Source: Diphasiastrum complanatum (lineage: Eukaryota > Streptophyta > Lycopodiopsida > Lycopodiales > Lycopodiaceae). Taken from it: DNA of 64,000 nucleotides. The position numbers and the translations under genes are program-made. The stretch spans positions 22,753,810-22,817,809 of the forward strand of contig CM055100.1 in NCBI GenBank assembly GCA_029204225.1. The letters are read 5' to 3'. The stretch's first letter is position 1. Each line of letters opens with the position of its first letter. Below, in pieces: positions 11,431 through 22,501 of this stretch. Under the pieces are notes generated by a model, which was given only the letters and a program-made list of their open reading frames with translations, searched no databases and was not told the origin of the DNA.

Positions 11431-11930
11431 GGACCGACATTATGCAAATCTGAAAAGATCACCAAGAGACTTCCAAGTGGGGGATTGGGTATTTTTTGAG
11501 AATCTTGATGGATTCAAGTGTAATGAATATCGACTAGCATTACTAATCGTCTCCTAGATATAGAGGACCGTTTAAGATCTTGAAAAAGATTGGATCCTTA
11601 GCTTACCAATCGGAACTCCCGAATGGATCTCAAGTGCATCTCGTATTTCACATAAGCCGTCTCTGAAAGAGTCTACGTGAAGAAGAGCATCTTGGATCTG
11701 GAGATCAGTTGGACCTGTTGGATGAATCATCGGGTGTATCTCGTCTTGAACCCGAAAAGATCTTGGATACAAGAACTAAACGATTGAGAAATCGTATAGT
11801 TACTGAGTAATTGGTTTGATGGAAGGGATGTACAGATGATGATGATTCCTGGTAACAGAAAGGAAGCTTAAGGAGGAACTTTTCCAGTTTTAAGTTCTAA
11901 GGACAGAACTTCAATAAGGGGGGAAGAATG
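11430..11930 (+). mobile_element. Ty3/gypsy chromovirus 3' pol end with chromodomain remnant
   Basis: Plus-strand translation reads PRYRGPFKILKKIGSLAYQS, then ELPNGSQVH.VFHISRL, then LEPEKILDTRTKRLRNRIVT, then LV.WKG.TDDD.SW. This is the end of integrase followed by a chromodomain, diagnostic of chromoviruses, and several stops interrupt it. An LTR-like sequence begins at about 11929 (TGTCATGCCCATGACTGG) right after a purine-rich run (AATAAGGGGGGAAGAA), as expected for polypurine tract plus 3' LTR. Confidence 0.7.
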
Positions 11931-12900
11931 TCATGCCCATGACTGGTCTCGGGTAGCGTGTCCACGCTAGGGACCGGTAGACCAACAACCCATAAGTTAA
12001 TTGTGACTATAAGGGAATTGGGGCCCTTACGTGTACATGGTCATAATTAATGGTTGTAGGCCTAATACACTTGATGGTGGATTTGTATGGGTCTATCAGT
12101 GAGTCATTAGGGAACTGGATGACGTGGCCCAGATAGGCTGCAGAGGTGTCCAGTGCACTACTAGTGGTGCATGGGCCCCAAACCTAGATCGAATGGATCT
12201 AGCCCCCGAGCTATGGATCAATCACTCATTGAGGAATGAGGCATCACACCAGCAGCATCTTGCCATCGGTCATGCTATCAAGCATCAATAGCTACCAAAT
12301 CTGCTAAAACAATGAAAATCTGCCCAAAAAATCGACGAAAGTGATGGGTTACTGCTGAAAATGAGATGGTAGTAGGGCGTTGGGCTGTCCACCATCAGGT
12401 TCCCTTGTGTTGCTTGTATTTGGCATGCTTAGAATAGGATCCTTGAATTGAGGATTTTATAGGGGGGGGAGGGGTACAAGGGTACAAGGGGGGGGGGGGG
12501 GGGCATGTACTCCCATCCCCCTCCCCCCTTTTTTTTCAAATCTTTTTTTCAAAATGGGGGCCCAAGGAAATATTGGGCCCCCTTTTCACTCATTCTAAGC
12601 TTAAAAAGTTGAATTTGAAGGGCTTGAAAAAATAGATGTTATATTGGATTTAAATTTTTTGGCTACATTATAAATTAGGTGTCCTTGCTATATTATCTTA
12701 GGCCTTAAGTGAAGCCTACTAAAATAGAAGTTAACCTATGATAAACCCAGGGTGAACTGCCACATAAGATGATTAATGAGTTAATTAATCCTAATTAGCA
12801 AACATGTTTAGGCAGGGAAGAGGCCCTTTTTGAGCTCAAAAAGGGCCCTAATGCTGACATCTACAAGAAGGTCCAGTTGCTTGCATCAGCAACTTGATTT
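11929..12900 (+). other. Probable 3' LTR and adjoining non-coding DNA
   Basis: It starts with TGTCATGCCCATGAC next to the gypsy polypurine tract. The right LTR border is not determined. It contains the poly-G run at 12467-12503. No coding sequence seen. Confidence 0.4.
12467..12503. repeat. G-rich run (possible G-quadruplex)
   Basis: Several G runs, the last about 17 uninterrupted Gs, followed by a C/T-rich stretch. Potential G-quadruplex former and a typical site of sequencing-length error. Confidence 0.7.
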
Positions 12901-13568
12901 GATCCTGCTCCTCTTTGGTCATGCTTTTGAACTGCATCTTCATGTGGATTGTGGTAGAAGAAGTCTCTTCCTTCACCTGCACAGGACTTTGCTTTAATTC
13001 AGCTTTCTGGCATCTTCAAAGAGCTAGCTTTGATCATTGTTTTCTTGATTAGTTGCTTGTTTCAGCAACTTGATTAAACTTTTGTTTGTTCTGCACAAGA
13101 GATAATTGCCATTTATGTCTTCATCATGGATTTTCTTTGATGTCCAGTGTTATTGTCTCGCACATCAACCTGAGGAGATGAAATGGAGGACTGGGGCTTG
13201 ACTCTGACATCTTCCTGTTCTTTAGCGCAGTAGCGGAGAGACTATATTTTGAGGCAGCAAGTCTAGATACATAACTTCTTTCTATTTTGATTCAGATAGA
13301 GAGGATCAGGCTCTTGGAACTTTGGTAGACTAAAACAACTGCAAGCAGACAGATCATTGATACAATAGATCATTCAAGAACATGGCTGTTACAACGATGT
13401 GTTCCTGTTAAGTAGTGTTGTAGTCATCAGTAGGAAGACGTGGATGCTGCAGGTATCATCAAACATAGAGGAGGCTCGCGCGTGGAGGCAGATTTAGCGA
13501 TTGTGAAAAAACAGATTAGTTGAAGGCGTAGTTCACTAGATCGCTAGAGAAGAAGGATAGATCGCTGA

Positions 13569-13590
13569 TGGTAGGCTCTGATATTATGAT
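13569..13590 (-). other. Degenerate primer-binding site of a minus-strand retroelement
   Basis: GGCTCTGATATTATGATG is the reverse complement of a mutated tRNA-iMet PBS (the canonical complement is GCTCTGATACCA). The sequence to the right, up to about 14.2 kb, would be its 5' LTR. No pol sequence from this element is recognised. Confidence 0.4.
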
Positions 13591-13696
13591 GTATTTCAGA
13601 GAATTCATGTAGTAGAGGACATAATAGAGAGATAGCATAGGAGAGAGAAAGAGCAAAAGAGAAAGAGCACGAGAGATGTAATTAACTACATTCTTA

Positions 13697-14152
13697 TTAA
13701 CTGATTATAGAGAAGGGCAAACTGCCCATTACATAGAGACGATGAGGAGGCGACGTTCCGAGGGAATGCATCCTTTCATGAACCAAGCTTGTCCACTTAT
13801 TATTAGACCATTTAACTTTAGTGTGAACATGAACATTAGTTATTTTAACATGCAATTTCTCACAAGAACCAACTCTGAACGCCCAGCCAAAAATTGAAAA
13901 AACTCTTGCTCTTACCTTTTCTTCCTCTGGTTTAAGTCTATTTTTCTGCATTTTTGATCCAGCTCCATCTCTCTTTGCCCTCTTCTTCAGTTTTACCATA
14001 GAGAGAGGTTTCCATTGCCATTCTGTCCATCGCTTGAGGCCATTAATATCATTGCTTGAAGCCAGCATGCACCGTAAACTATACAACATAACCTCTCCAT
14101 ATAAGAAATCAATGGGATACAATACAATCATCCAATTAACAATGTGCCTCAT
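13697..14152 (-). CDS. Hypothetical 151-residue open frame
   Basis: A minus-strand open frame with a basic, Lys/Arg-rich middle section (KLKKRAKRDGAGSKMQKNRL). It matches no family I recognise. It overlaps the presumed LTR of a degenerate retroelement, and it is probably a chance frame or a retroelement relic. Confidence 0.2.
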   Translation of the reverse strand: MRHIVNWMIVLYPIDFLYGEVMLYSLRCMLASSNDINGLKRWTEWQWKPLSMVKLKKRAKRDGAGSKMQKNRLKPEEEKVRARVFSIFGWAFRVGSCEKLHVKITNVHVHTKVKWSNNKWTSLVHERMHSLGTSPPHRLYVMGSLPFSIIS

Positions 14153-14221
14153 GCAATATGTAAAGAAAAGAAAATTCTAAAACTTTGCTGACATGGGCTT
14201 CTTATATATTGTAATCAGGGT

Positions 14222-14897
14222 TCATTACAATTGTGATTCTCTGTAGGTTATATTGTGATTATGGTTTATAATAGTTGCAGTTCTTTGTAGATTGAACAAT
14301 GTTATAGGGCGCATTTTAGTTAGTGTGTTTTGTAATTCGGGTGTATTGTTGTGTGTGCAATCAACAATGTAGTCCGTGCAACTGGGATTCTTCATAACTT
14401 TTCTTATAAATATTATGTTGTGAGATGGAAAGATATGCATATACATGTACATAAAGCAACACTACGTACTTGAAGATAACACATTTCCATTATTATATAG
14501 AATTTTGTGGGGTGGAAGGTCCTGCCCCCAGGGCCTTCCATGCTGGGAGGACCCTTGCCCGAGGGCGGGAGCCCAAGGGCAGGGCCCGACCTGCACGGAA
14601 GGGCCCGAGGGGATGGGGCCTTCCCCTGCGTAATGGCATGTCTGAGATTTTTTTTTTTCTCTCTGTCAAAATTGTTATTGGTTGATGCGTTTATGCAAGA
14701 AGCAGAATTCTGGACAAAACTACTGCTTACTTCAGATGCAAGCAAATTCCACCTCTAGAGGTGCATCAGAAATACAAAGAAAAATCGAAGACTTGGCATT
14801 ACGTCAACATGAGCGTCTTTTGTACGGTAATCAGCTCATTGCAATTGCAATTCTCTATGGGTTGTATTGTAGTCATGGTCTACTGTAGTTGGAGTGC
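14222..14897. repeat. Direct-repeat-flanked segment with GC-rich core
   Basis: About 60 bp at 14222-14289 (CATTACAATTGTGATTCTCT...) recur in diverged form and the same orientation at 14834-14897 (CATTGCAATTGCAATTCTCT...). Between them lies a strikingly GC-rich island (14509-14632), foreign to the AT-rich surroundings. The island contains an inverted repeat (GGAAGGTCCTGCCCCC... opposite ...CCTTCC). The arrangement resembles a small non-autonomous element, but termini are not clear. Confidence 0.4.
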
Positions 14898-14899
14898 AT

Positions 14900-16140
14900 T
14901 AACACTCACATTATAACATAAATGATTCATTATTCAATAAATAAAATGTACACCATTAAAAAAATTAAAAGCCTTGACAAAATTGGACTCTCATTGTCTC
15001 AAATGAAGCATTAGCTTTGATATATCACTTGAAACTACTTAGTGAAGGAAAGAAACTCAAATTCACATCTTAATCCAACATTTTCACTGCTGAATATCAA
15101 GTATTCTGTTAGTGCTCTTCGTAGCTCGTCTCTATTTCTAAAAGCCTGCATATCTTGTTCTCTTTAGAATCAATGTCTTTGTTATCTATAAATATATTGT
15201 GAAAAATACAACATGCTCTCACGAGCAAAGAAATTCAACATCCAATAGGCTTGGTGTTGCGAGCTCACACCAAGTACCTTTCAAGATCATGAAGTACCCC
15301 ATCCATTGTTGTCAAGCTCATGGTCATCACCCTTAATTCATTTGCATGACCAAAAAACTTTTCTCCATTGCTTATTCCTCTATTCTTTACCAATGCATCA
15401 TTCTCCTGAAATTCAAGATCCTAAGAGGATATACCCTCTCATTGTAGGAAGCCATGTACATTGCTTTTGGCCCAAAAGGCCAAATCTCTATAAGTTACTC
15501 ACAAAAACCTTACTTTTCTAGACATAAATCATTAATTGGAAGGGGGGAAACAAAGTGAAGTTTTATAATTATGTTTGGTACTCCTAGATTTATGGTAAAG
15601 TCCAAGCTTGAAAAGATACAAAGTTTTAGGGTGGCTTATTTTTATTGCATTTGTAGGGCAAGAAGCCCTAATTTATTATTTGACAAAAAGGTCAATGTAT
15701 CAAAGTTTTGTGATATGTTAAGTAGAAAATTTTGTGCTGAATCAAGAATAGTTCACCTTTGTTATTGAGTCATAATGGTGACAAATTAGATAAATCAAGA
15801 AATCAAATATTAAAAAGTACTCATGAAATGGAAGATCTAGATAAGCACAAATGCTAGAGAATGCATCAACCCCTCAGCAATTGTCAATGAGGCAAAGTGA
15901 CTTGTGAATTCGATGAGCATCAATATGCTATCAAACAAAATCTACAGATTACATCAAGTAGAAAGGCAAGCAAATTTATACATCAAGAGAGGTAGATTGA
16001 CAAACAGAACATTAAATTATATGTTTCTGATGGCATTGAAAGAATACATTTTCATCTAATTGGATAGGTCTATATATCCTTGCCATCTTTTTTTCCTTTT
16101 CCAATATCTATTGCATTTTGTTGTCATGGAGGAATTCTCT
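14900..16140. other. Unassigned AT-rich DNA
   Basis: No reading frame with recognisable similarity on either strand. Lies between the GC-rich element and the copia element at 16.4 kb. Confidence 0.35.
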
Positions 16141-16410
16141 CCTTACAAATGGATCCAAAAGGTAAGCATTCTTGTTTTCTTGACATAGTTTTGTATAAGT
16201 TGCATGTAAGTAAAATGAGCGGATTGGAGAAATAGTATTATCAGGTCCATACCATAAAACCTTAAGTGCAATTGAGCATTCAACAAAAAATTATTCAATG
16301 TGTGGTTTAATGAGCTTAGGGCCACGCCTTGAGCATTGAACTTCAAATGGGCAACACATATCTCATGGTTTTTGAAAACTTTGAGATAATTACCAAGGTC
16401 ATTGTCATTG

Positions 16411-17608
16411 TTAAATTTGCCCGAGTATACTCAAAAGCCACCGCATCAAGTGGAAAATTCGTCGATAAGAAGGGCCTCCTGAAAATATGAAGATTAAAAT
16501 GTTAGCCCTTATGATGATCTTCTTTGTGCAATGTGTAAGTGCTTTGTACTCGACCTCACTAGATGACAATGAGATAGTGGCGTGTTTCTTTGACATCCAT
16601 GATATAGCTCCATCACCTATGACAATACAAAAAGCACTTATGGATTTTCTATCCATTGTATCTCCAGCATTGTCTGAATCTGAAAATCCAAACAAGTTAG
16701 ATGATGATCCCTCATACAATATGCCAAAATCTCGAGTTCCCATGATATACCTCAAAGCTCGTTTTCCTAGCTTCCAATGCTCTTCACTAGGATCTTGCAT
16801 GAATTGACTCAATCTTCCAACACAATAGCTTAGATCTGGTCTAGTAATGGCTAGATAGATGAGTGAACCAACTAGCTTCCTATAGAGAGTAATGTCCTCG
16901 AAGGATCTTTCACTACCTCTTATAGTTAGCTTTACATGAGACTCCATTGGTGTATCACAAGATTTTGCATCTACCATAAGAAATATTTTTAGAATAGAAT
17001 TAGAATACTCTCTTGAAAAATGAAAGTAGATTGAGAAGATCTAATGACTTCTATTTCTAAAATGTAATGCAAGTGACCAAGATCATGCACCTCAAATTCC
17101 TTCTTAAGAGCACTCTTGATATCCTCCACATCTTGGTTGTCTCCACCACTCAAGATGATATCATCCACATCGATTAGCAAGATGGTAACATCATTTATAG
17201 AAAACCTATAATAAAGTGAATGATCATACTCACTCATAACAAAGCCTTGAGAGAGTAAAAAAATGGTGAGCTTAGCATACCCAACTCCTTTGTGCTTGCT
17301 TAAGGCCATACAAACTCTTTTGTAGTAAACACACATGCTTTGGCTTTGTAGATGAAATGTAGCTCTCGGGTTGCTCCATGTACACTTCCTCCTCAAGATA
17401 ACCGTTCAAAAAAGCATTTGTAATGTCCAATTGCCATAGATCCCATCCATAAAGAGTAGCAAGATATATGGTGACCCCTCACTGTCTTTGCTATGGGTGC
17501 AAAGGTTTCATCATAGTCAATACCATGTTCTTGAGCATATCCTTTTGCCACCAACCTTGCCTTGTACTTGTTGATAGATCCATCTTGGTTTGTCTTCACC
17601 GGATCCAC
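16411..17608 (-). CDS. copia reverse transcriptase and RNase H fragments
   Basis: Three overlapping frames: [20 protein letters not shown] (RT start), then [13 protein letters not shown] (degenerate YVDD catalytic box) with [14 protein letters not shown], then [30 protein letters not shown] and [15 protein letters not shown] (RT-RNase H connection), and [19 protein letters not shown] (RNase H). Multiple frameshifts; not functional. Confidence 0.8.
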
Positions 17609-18161
17609 TCCTCTTTGATCATTGCTTCATCTACACATGTAGGTTCATCAAAAGAGGTTACGAAAGCAAAATAATTTCAAGAAACTACTTGCTTACCCTT
17701 CTCATCATAAGTGAGCCTTGAAGACATTTGTCTTTCCATTGATGTTCTCCTTGGATTTTGACTTGATGAAGGTCCATCATCATCACCATCTAAAGTAGGA
17801 TTGTTTACATCAAAATGTTAGATCCATCCACATCACCATCAATAATGCTTGAAGATACTTTTGGAATGTTCCCCTCATCAAAAATGACATCTCTACCAAC
17901 GATCACCTTGTTAGTAGAAGGAATTTAAACCTTGTAGGCTTTACTCACCTCACTATATCCAACAAATATACCTTTCCTTAAAGATGGATCCTCCTTGGTC
18001 CTATCATCAAGAGTAATGTTGACATAGCATGTGCATCCAAAAGTTCTAAGAAAGTTGACACTCGGCCTCCCCTTGAATAGCATCTCAAAAGGTGTCCTTC
18101 CATCCAAAATAGCACTCAGCCTCCTACTGCACAAGAAATTAGCACACAACAATCCTTGATT

Positions 18162-19112
18162 TCAAAATGGCTTATCAAGTTTAGTGCTTAACCTCATGGC
18201 TTTGGCAATTTCACGTAAAGTCCTATTCTTCCTTTCAGCCACTCCATTTTGTTGTGGGGTGCTTGGTGTTGTATACTCCCTCTTGATCCCATGCTCATCA
18301 CAAAAGGCCTTGAACTTGGTAGATATGTACTCACCACCATTGTCACTCCTTAAGCAATTGATCCTTGTGTAAAATTGGTTCTCCCTTGCATTCTTGAACT
18401 TAACAAAGACATCATACACTTCATCTTTGCTCTTTAGTAAATAGATCCAACAAAATATACTAAAATCATCAATCAAAGTTATATACATCTTAGCTCCACT
18501 ATTGCTAATTGTAGTAGTTCCATATATATCCGAATGTACAACTTGAAAAGGCTTTATAGATCTAGATGTAGATCTAGTATAAGGTAGTCTATGTGACTTT
18601 GACAAAGCACCAGACTCACAAACATGATTGATGCTACTTAAGGAACTTGGAAGACCAATCACAACCTTCTTTCTGGCCATTACCTCCAATGACTTGAAGT
18701 TAAGGTGCCCCATCCTTTTATGCCAAACCTCTTGAATAGGTATTTGCTCTCTTGCAACACATCCAACTTGGTTAGCAATAACACAAGCATCTAGTTTGAA
18801 CAACTTCCCTTGTCTTTTATCCTTTGCAATCAAGATATCCTTCCTCTCTTGCAACACATCCAACTTGGTTAGCAATAACACAAGCATCTAGTTTGAACAA
18901 CTTCCCTTGTCTTTATCCTTTAAAAACAAGATATCCTTCCTTTTGATCATACAAGCATCTCCATCAAACTCAACTTTGAGGCCTTTACTTAGTAATGGAG
19001 TCACACTAAGTAAATTCTTGGTAATAGATGGAATGAACAAAACATCCTCCAAATGAACATTCCTATTTGTAGAGAGAGAAAAAGAAATTGTGCCAATCCC
19101 TTGATTGCACAC
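18162..19112 (-). CDS. copia protease end, GAG-pre-integrase and integrase core
   Basis: Reads VHLEDVLFIPSITKNLLSV (pre-integrase leader), then WHKRMGHLNFKSLEVM (zinc-binding His-His region), then FQVVHSDIYGTTTIS (first catalytic Asp), FSIFCWIYLLKSKDEV, LRSDNGGEYIS (second Asp) and TPQQNGVAERKNRTL (catalytic Glu). The D,D35E triad is present. A 97-bp tandem duplication at 18751-18944 breaks the frame between the leader and the integrase. Confidence 0.8.
18751..18944. repeat. 97-bp tandem duplication inside copia
   Basis: CTTGCAACACATCCAACTTG begins at 18751 and again at 18848 and stays near-identical for about 95 bp. Small differences include one T in the Cs/Ts run (CTTTTATCC versus CTTTATCC). 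The 97-bp period is not a multiple of three, so the duplication itself shifts the reading frame. Confidence 0.9.
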
Positions 19113-19633
19113 TCACCATCATTGGCCATGTAGATCACCCTCTTGTCATCTCCATGTGCCTTGCTCCACCTCAATCCACCATGGATCGAGATCTCCATCA
19201 TTAGCAAGCATACATGAAGACATTACAAAAGCATCATCATTTGCATCTTTGAACATCCAGACCATCCTCATCAAGAGTAAGAACCTTGCTTGTCTCCTTG
19301 ATATCTCTTCTTCTTGTAGCACTCACTTGTCCTTTGATGCCACAATAGAAGCACTTGAGCTTTGATCTATCTTTCTTTTTGCCATTTGAAAAAGCCTCCC
19401 CTTGATCTTGCACTTTAGACCATTACTTTTGGTTTGGCCCTTGAATTTTCTTTTGCCTCCTCTCTAGCTTGAGATGTTGACGAAGATCCACCTCTTGCTT
19501 AAAGCCTATGGTCTTCAGTAATCAAAATCTCTTGAAGATCTATCAAACTTGGCAAAGTCTTTTTAATGGCAAGACTTTGAACAATGTTAGCATGGGCATC
19601 CAACAATCCATTAAGAATAACTTAAACAAGCTC

Positions 19634-20134
19634 TCATTCCTTAATGCTCTCATCAATGCAAGCTAACTCATCATTCAAAGCTTTTACTCTCAGAATAAAA
19701 GTATTTCGACTTTTTTCATTCTTTTGCAAACAAGAAAAGATTTTCTTTCTTAGAGTCAACACGCTAGAAGTAAACTTGGATTCATAAAGCTTCTTCAATG
19801 AATCCCAAACATCCTTTGATGAAGTACTCTTACCAACTTCCTTGAGAAGCTCATTGATAACATTCATCTTTATCATGTGTAGAGCCCTTTTGGCCCTCTT
19901 GTCATGTCTCATTTTATCTTGTTGTGTTGCTGGACTCTCCTCCAAATCTACAACAATATCCAAAACATCATTCATCTCAAGAAGTGATTCCATCTTTCCA
20001 CATTGAATAGTTACTTGAGGTAAGCCTATCATGGGCTTCCAACATGACTCCACTTGATGTAGCCATGTAGCAATGACCTGATCCTCTCTTTCAACATGTT
20101 TCAATGCACAAAGTACTCCTTTGAACAATAACAA
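19634..20134 (-). CDS. copia Gag (UBN2-type) fragment
   Basis: 166 residues. It contains WDSLKKLYESKFTSSVLTLR and MIKMNVINELLKEVGKSTSS-like helices characteristic of plant copia Gag (gag-polypeptide of LTR copia-type, UBN2). The frame ends before the CCHC zinc knuckle; further Gag lies in other frames to about 19.4 kb. Confidence 0.75.
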   Translation of the reverse strand: MLLFKGVLCALKHVEREDQVIATWLHQVESCWKPMIGLPQVTIQCGKMESLLEMNDVLDIVVDLEESPATQQDKMRHDKRAKRALHMIKMNVINELLKEVGKSTSSKDVWDSLKKLYESKFTSSVLTLRKKIFSCLQKNEKSRNTFILRVKALNDELACIDESIKE

Positions 20135-20653
20135 ATGTTTTCAAAAGAAAATCACAAAGATATAAAATTTCTCAATTTTTTTCTAGCACTTATACCAAGC
20201 AAATCAACACATAGAATAGTGAATTTTGATCAACCTATGATCTATCCTCAATCTAATGACTCTTGCCACTTCCTAAGATTGAAACACACTCAAATGAAAT
20301 TCAGTAACATCATAATCTGGAGATCCAATCAATATTAGGGTTTTGACAAAATCACAAAAAAATGATTATTTCAATTTCTACATGCAATTGCCTAAATCTT
20401 GATATGCAATCTTGTAGCCACCACTTAGGATTTTCCAATGATCTAAAAATAGGCCAAATCCAGTGAGTATGTTGTGAAATCAGAATTGATCAGGATTATA
20501 AACCTATTTTGAGTTTAGATCTACAAAAGATCCAATCTACATATACAAGAAACTTGATTTTGGTGTAGAATCCAATCTAGCATGCTCTAGCATTGATATC
20601 TTCTCCAAAATCATTGATAGATGTGAATGCTTCCTTCATAATCTAAAACACAA

Positions 20654-20665
20654 GCTCTGGTACCA
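20654..20665 (-). other. copia primer-binding site
   Basis: The minus strand reads CTTTCACA (LTR end) then TGGTACCAGAGC. This differs by one base from the tRNA-iMet PBS TGGTATCAGAGC. Confidence 0.8.
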
Positions 20666-22080
20666 TGTGAAAGTTTTCAGATCAATAAGATCCAAACCTA
20701 CAAAACGATCTCGGTTTAGAAAGACAAGCAATTCACCATTCTTGCCAATGTAGAAAAACCAACATCTACACTATGAATGAGATGAAAACTCTAATATATC
20801 TTTATCAAACATGGATAAAACATAAAATAAAGTTTATGTCCATAAAAAATATTAAGATATTGTATTTCACACATGTATCTGAAAATAGCTTTTAATGAGC
20901 ATTCTACACACAAAATTGCAAGATATCACAAGTATAGTGCACCAATGGATAGTAGAATGTTGGGTTGAAAGAGGGTGTGTGAGTGTGAGAAACTAAAATA
21001 GCTCTAAAAGAAATGAACATGAAAAGAAGCAAACTCGAAACTCGAACAAGAAACGAACTTAAACGGAAAGTGTTCGTGTGCAGCGGAATGAGCTATATTA
21101 CTCTTTCCCTAAGCATGACTACGCCTATCAGAAATGAACAGAACGTTAGTGATAGAAATCACGATCGATTGGATTACGTAGCCAAACATCAAACAACAAA
21201 ACATCAAAAGGTGAATTAGTCATGAAAGGCAAGACTAAATATTAGTCGCCAACAGCTAGACTAATAATAATTTGCTAAGAACAAATTGAGCAATAAGAGA
21301 GTCAAACAGAATGTAGAAAAGCATAGCAATATTGACACAAATCTGAATGCAGAACAAAATAGAATTGTTATCAGATTAAGTATAGCAAAATATACATGTC
21401 AAAAATTAGTGGAGCACAAGACAATAGCGGACGAAACCGCATGCTCTACAGAGCTAATTCAATCTGTAAAAGAACCTATTATTGACAATACAAAGAATCA
21501 ATGCGTGAGGGCATCTACTTCGTCTATCTCTAATAAGCTTCTAATGCTATTATTTTCACACACATTGTTATCTCACATCTTGTCATATATATATACACAA
21601 TTTTACAAGTGCGTAGATGAAGAAAGTACAAAGTGAATGTGTTGTCTATAGGAGATCGTGGGTGGTTGATGTCGTTGTCAAATCTGTTAGCACAGTTGCA
21701 TGGGATGAGCGTGAGAAGGCCGCGACGTCAACCTTTGTTGAAATGAACGTTGGTGAAGACGCGAAAAATGCGACACTCTGACAAAATGCCTTAGGATTTG
21801 ATTTACAGGGTGTCTTTGATTTCCCTAGGGCACCTTCGGCATTTTGTAAGGCAGTGTCATCTTTTTCGCCTGTCACAAATCACGTATAAAACACAGTGTC
21901 ATGTTTTTTGCCTTTTTCGCCTGTGGAAATTTACTTGTATTTATGCAAACAATCGAGTTTTTGCCTGTCTTATTTTTCATGTAAATATATAGACTGTGCG
22001 ACAACACGAGTAAAAATGCAACATGAATGGAGGCAGATTAAAATAGGATTTCGGAGAGTGGAGGAGATAAATCCAACAGA
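20666..22080. other. copia 5' LTR and unassigned DNA
   Basis: The left part is the LTR of the minus-strand copia (it begins TGTGAAAG in plus orientation). The remainder, to about 22.1 kb, holds short plus-strand open frames (for example 21286-21636) without recognisable similarity. Confidence 0.4.
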
Positions 22081-22336
22081 ACCCTAGAGAACCATGTATA
22101 AGCATGAATGAGATAAGAAAGAGAGAATTGTTTCTCTTACCATGAGTTACATCCTTTTATAGCAGGTCCAAACACTTAGAATTTGCTCTAAACAAGATTA
22201 CGGATCATGCAACACAATAACACAAACAAAAAGCACTCTCCACTCAAATCTCACATAGCAACTGTATTTCTCAAAGCCAAAATACATTGTACATATAGGT
22301 TTCCACTATGGCAACCCATGCATGGCCCAGGTTTCC

Positions 22337-22362
22337 GTTGACGGGACGCGTGTCCCGTCGAC
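22337..22362. repeat. GC-rich near-perfect palindrome
   Basis: A 26-nt inverted repeat with one mismatched pair centred on GCGT; its core is GACGGGAC / GTCCCGTC. It lies in non-coding DNA just outside the copia RNase H end, probably within LTR sequence. Confidence 0.7.
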
Positions 22363-22501
22363 TCACCTCGTGACGAGGCCAACTAGTCCTTATCCACTTA
22401 TAGGACTCACAATACAATAACACAATAGATCTACTTTAATTCTAATTCTCTCCGTAAAAGTAGAATCTACTTTTTATATACCCATATACATAGTATCAAA
22501 G

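Larger units (their letters stand above)
16411..20665 (-). mobile_element. Ty1/copia retrotransposon, degraded, with PBS
   Basis: All copia parts occur in the correct order on the minus strand: PBS (20665-20654), Gag (20134-19634), protease/pre-integrase (19112-18888), integrase (18887-17925), reverse transcriptase (17608-16989) and RNase H (16977 to about 16550). Frameshifts and stops separate the segments. The 5' LTR starts to the right of 20666 (TGTGAAAG... in plus-strand reading) and its outer border was not found. No matching 3' LTR was seen on the left. The RNase H frame diverges from family sequence after ALTHCTKK, which suggests a truncation or insertion there. Confidence 0.85.

Noticed and set aside
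14445-14758. Overlapping Pro/Gly/Arg-rich open frames in the GC island
   Set aside because: Open on both strands because of base composition; no domain and no codon pattern.
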